Below are positions 59,999 through 64,000 of a stretch of DNA of 64,000 nucleotides, in pieces. Location: NCBI GenBank assembly GCA_016717335.1, contig JADKFS010000018.1:186001-250000 (forward strand). The letters are read 5' to 3'. This DNA is from Candidatus Ribeiella danica. Lineage in GTDB: Bacteria; Chloroflexota; Chloroflexia; Chloroflexales; Roseiflexaceae. A program made the translations under genes and the position numbers. The notes beneath the pieces were generated by a model. It saw nothing but the letters and a program-made list of their open reading frames with translations. It was not told the DNA's origin and did no database searches. Every line of letters begins with the position of its first letter. Positions within the stretch are counted from its first letter, which is position 1.

Positions 59999-61477
59999 TC
60001 AGAACTTACGGCTCCACTCCTTCGGCCAGCGCTCGATCACCACCTTGGTCTCGGTGTAGAACTCGACGCCGTGGTGGCCCTGGGCGTGCAGGTCGCCGAA
60101 GAAGCTCTCCTTCCAGCCCGAGAACGGGAAGAACGCCATCGGCGCGGCCACGCCGACGTTGATACCGATATTGCCGGCCTTGGCCTCGTAGCGGAACTTG
60201 CGCGCCGCCGGGCCGCTGTTGGTGAATAGGCAGGCCATGTTGCCGTACGCGCCGGCGTTCACCAGCGCGATCGCCTCGTCGATCGTCTCGACGTGCATCA
60301 GGCTCAGCACCGGGCCGAAGATCTCCGTCCGGGCGGTCTCGCTGCGCGGGTCGACGTTGTCCAGGATGGTCGGCCGGACGAAGTAGCCCTGCTCGAAGCC
60401 GGGGACCGCGGCGCCGCGCCCGTCCACCAGCACCTGCGCGCCCTCGCCGGCGCCCTTGCCGATCAGCGCCTCGATCCGAGAGCGGCTCTCGGGCGTGATC
60501 ACCGGCCCCATCTCGACGCTCGGGTCGAGCCCGTAGCCGACCTTGCGCGAGGCGGCCGCGTCGGCGATGCTCTCGCGGAACAGGTCGCGCGCCTCGCCGA
60601 CCGTGATCGCGATCGAGGAGGCCAGGCACCGCTGGCCGGCGCAGCCGAACGACGAGTCGGCGATGATCTTGGTGCTCATCTCCATGTCGGCGTCGGGCAG
60701 CACGATCACCGGGTTCTTGGCGCCGCCCTGGCACTGCGCGCGCTTGCCGTTGGCGGCGGCGCGGCTGTAGATGTACTTGGCCACCGCGGTCGAGCCGACG
60801 AACGAGACCGCGCGGATGATCGGGTGCTCGAGGATGGCGTCGACCGTCTCCTTCGTGCCGTTGACCACCTGGAACACGCCCTTCGGGAAGCCGGCCCGCT
60901 CGATCAGCTCGGCCAGCTTGGCGCTGGTCAGCGGCACCTTCTCGGAGGGCTTGAGGATGAAGCAGTTGCCGCAGGCCACCGCGTAGGGCAGGAACCACAG
61001 CGGGATCATGCCGGGGAAGTTGAAGGGGGTGATCGCGGCGACCACGCCGAGCGGCTGGCGGAACATGTGCTCGTCGATGCCGCTGGCGATATCCTCGTTG
61101 TTGGCGCCCTGCATCAGGATCGGGATGCCGCAGGCCACCTCGACGTTCTCGATCCCGCGGCGCATCTCGGCCTCGGCCTCGGCCAGCGTCTTGCCGCACT
61201 CCTGCGTGATCGTGCGCGCGATATCCTTGATGTTCTCCTCGAACAGGCCCTTCAGCCGGAACAGGTACTGGATGCGCTCGAGCGCGGGGGTGCGCCGCCA
61301 GCCGTCGAAGGCCGCCTGCGCGGCCTGCGCGGCCATGTCCACCTCGTCGCGCGGGGTCACCGGCACGCGCACGAGCGTCTCGGCCGTCGCCGGGTTATGC
61401 ACGTCGAGCAGCTCGGTCGCGCGCGACCGCCGCCACTCGCCGCCGATATAGTTGAGTAGCTGGCCATCCTGGATCAT
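59999..61477 (-). CDS. iolA: Methylmalonate-semialdehyde dehydrogenase (acylating)
   Basis: 492 residues, with GGAGG before ATG 61477. The aldehyde-dehydrogenase fold shows VAAITPFNFPGMIPLWFLPY, FILKPSEKVPLTSAKLAELI, SFVGSTAVAKYIYSRAAANG, then KRAQCQGGAKNPVIVLPDAD and the catalytic cysteine in SSFGCAGQRCLASS. The CQGGAKN motif and lack of the usual catalytic glutamate in the LELGG position mark the MMSDH/IolA branch. It turns malonate semialdehyde, the last iol intermediate, into acetyl-CoA and CO2. Confidence 0.95.
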   Translation of the reverse strand: MIQDGQLLNYIGGEWRRSRATELLDVHNPATAETLVRVPVTPRDEVDMAAQAAQAAFDGWRRTPALERIQYLFRLKGLFEENIKDIARTITQECGKTLAEAEAEMRRGIENVEVACGIPILMQGANNEDIASGIDEHMFRQPLGVVAAITPFNFPGMIPLWFLPYAVACGNCFILKPSEKVPLTSAKLAELIERAGFPKGVFQVVNGTKETVDAILEHPIIRAVSFVGSTAVAKYIYSRAAANGKRAQCQGGAKNPVIVLPDADMEMSTKIIADSSFGCAGQRCLASSIAITVGEARDLFRESIADAAASRKVGYGLDPSVEMGPVITPESRSRIEALIGKGAGEGAQVLVDGRGAAVPGFEQGYFVRPTILDNVDPRSETARTEIFGPVLSLMHVETIDEAIALVNAGAYGNMACLFTNSGPAARKFRYEAKAGNIGINVGVAAPMAFFPFSGWKESFFGDLHAQGHHGVEFYTETKVVIERWPKEWSRKF

Positions 61478-61499
61478 GAAGGACCTCCATTAGAGTAGT

Positions 61500-61739
61500 A
61501 ATCAGTAGCCAGTAGTCAGTAGTCAGTAGCGCTGACGCATTGCAATGCGATCTTCCGCACGGTTTGGACTCGGGTCTGGCATGCAGATACGCCCCAGCCT
61601 GTAAACAGTAATCAGTAGCCAGTAGTCAGTAGTCAGTAGCGCTGACGCATTGCGATGCGATCTTCCGCACGGTTTGGACTCGGGTCCGGCGTGCCGCTGC
61701 ACCCCACAGCCTGTCCCCTGTCCCCTATCCCCTGTCCCC

Positions 61740-61740
<1 letters not shown>
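61500..61740. repeat. 110-bp tandem duplication with heptamer arrays, plus CCCCTGT units
   Basis: The gap between iolD and iolA contains two copies of a 110-bp segment, at about 61500-61605 and 61610-61714. Each starts aatcagtagccagtagtcag and ends with ggtttggactcgggt and cagcctgt. A short run of cccctgt/cccctat units follows at 61708-61740. Confidence 0.92.
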
Positions 61741-63617
<1,877 letters not shown>

Positions 63618-63669
63618 TGGTTATTCCTCGCATCCATATTTGACACAACTTACGCAGTCGGCGATGGGA

Positions 63670-63815
63670 AACCCCACCCCCTGCCCCCTCCCCGCGGCGC
63701 GGGGAGGGGGTGAAGATGGGCGGTGTGGCGGTTGCGGCTGCGCCGCAACCGCCACACCGCTCCCGATATCCCCCCGCTCTCCAGTGGGGGAGCGGGGGGG
63801 TAGGGGGGTGAGAGA
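63670..63815. repeat. Composite C/G-arm repeat with 19-bp hairpin core (copy 9)
   Basis: Left arm ccccaccccctgccccctcc with a cgcggcgcg hairpin, core stem of 19 bp at 63720-63760 with loop TGC, right arm ccccccgctctccagtgggg and gggggggtaggggggtg. It lies upstream of iolD. A short ctatcgt-type heptamer array follows at about 63853-63875. Confidence 0.88.
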
Positions 63816-63886
63816 GCACCACCGCATAACTGGTGTATTTGAAAAGCACTGGGCTATCGTCTATCGTCGATCGTCCTCGGCCTGCG

Positions 63887-64000
63887 CTAAAACACGTCCG
63901 GGTTCGGCAGCATGAAGTCGCGCATGACGCCGACGAAGCTGTGCCAGGCCTCGACGAACGAGCGCAGCGTGCGCACCGTCGCGCCGAACGTGTCGAACTC
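63887..64000 (-). CDS. C-terminal end of an unidentified gene (cut by window edge)
   Basis: 37 codons are open from the right edge to the TAG stop at 63887-63889. The visible end reads EFDTFGATVRTLRSFVEAWH, then SFVGVMRDFMLPNPDVF. Codon use resembles the neighbouring iol genes and the strand is the same, so it is probably the upstream member of the same operon. The fragment is too short to name a family; iolB, iolC and iolH-type products would be the first things to compare. Confidence 0.6.
   Translation of the reverse strand, partial: EFDTFGATVRTLRSFVEAWHSFVGVMRDFMLPNPDVF

Overview
This is a GC-rich chromosomal window that includes dnaA and a probable replication origin. Gene content and style fit a filamentous member of the Chloroflexota (class Chloroflexia). 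The hints are a TTG-start secG next to a family-5 solute-binding protein, large secreted proteins with PT-rich linkers, F420-type enzymes and intergenic DNA full of short tandem repeats. No rRNA or other phylogenetic marker is present, so the placement is an inference. No tRNA, rRNA, CRISPR array, transposase or phage gene was recognised.

Region 1 (1-28122, all minus strand) is a surface-polysaccharide locus. It holds a Wzm/Wzt-type ABC exporter, about eight glycosyltransferases of GT-A and GT-B type, and one unusual glycosyltransferase fused to an aminoglycoside-phosphotransferase-like kinase. It also has a Wzx-like flippase, a large membrane glycosyltransferase/polymerase candidate with a DUF1616-like partner, a methyltransferase and a P-loop kinase. 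The heptose genes gmhA and hddA point to a D-glycero-manno-heptose building block. Two secreted proteins in the middle (9544-14969) share a beta-sandwich module, and the larger adds cohesin-like, dockerin-like, CSLREA-like and beta-helix parts. Many genes overlap by ATGA or a few bases, so they are probably translated from long polycistronic messages.

Region 2 (28123-29768) is a 1.6-kb stretch with no convincing gene. It contains four stem-loops with different stems but the same seven-base loop, arranged in two units that each begin with the same 33-bp sequence. A near-consensus promoter stands just before the second unit. This is the best candidate in the window for an undescribed structured RNA.

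Region 3 (29769-40279, mostly plus strand) is housekeeping: secG, a peptide-type binding protein, a small conserved-looking 54-residue protein, an M23 peptidase, a GAF sensor kinase, an M24 peptidase, scpB, the oriC candidate with DnaA boxes, and dnaA.

Region 4 (40699-51748) is mixed: a phosphatase/response-regulator/sensor-kinase operon, an F420-type oxidoreductase, an SH3-domain protein, a phosphatidylcholine-synthase-like enzyme, a J-domain-like protein, a SUI1-family protein, malQ and an aldo/keto reductase.

Region 5 (51795-64000, minus strand) is a myo-inositol catabolic operon: iolD, iolA, iolE and iolG, with a ribose-type ABC importer whose binding protein is an internal tandem duplication, and a second Gfo/Idh dehydrogenase.

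Three families of non-coding repeats run through the spaces between genes. The first is long perfect hairpins (14-21 bp stems, usually three-base loops closed by GGC/GCC) set between conserved C-rich and G-rich arms. The second is tandem arrays of 7- and 8-base units. The third is a structured element of about 300 bp with a conserved GCGCCCCTGGACCCCAAAA segment. Coordinates of genes were checked for frame and start context; functional names rest on motif recognition by eye.
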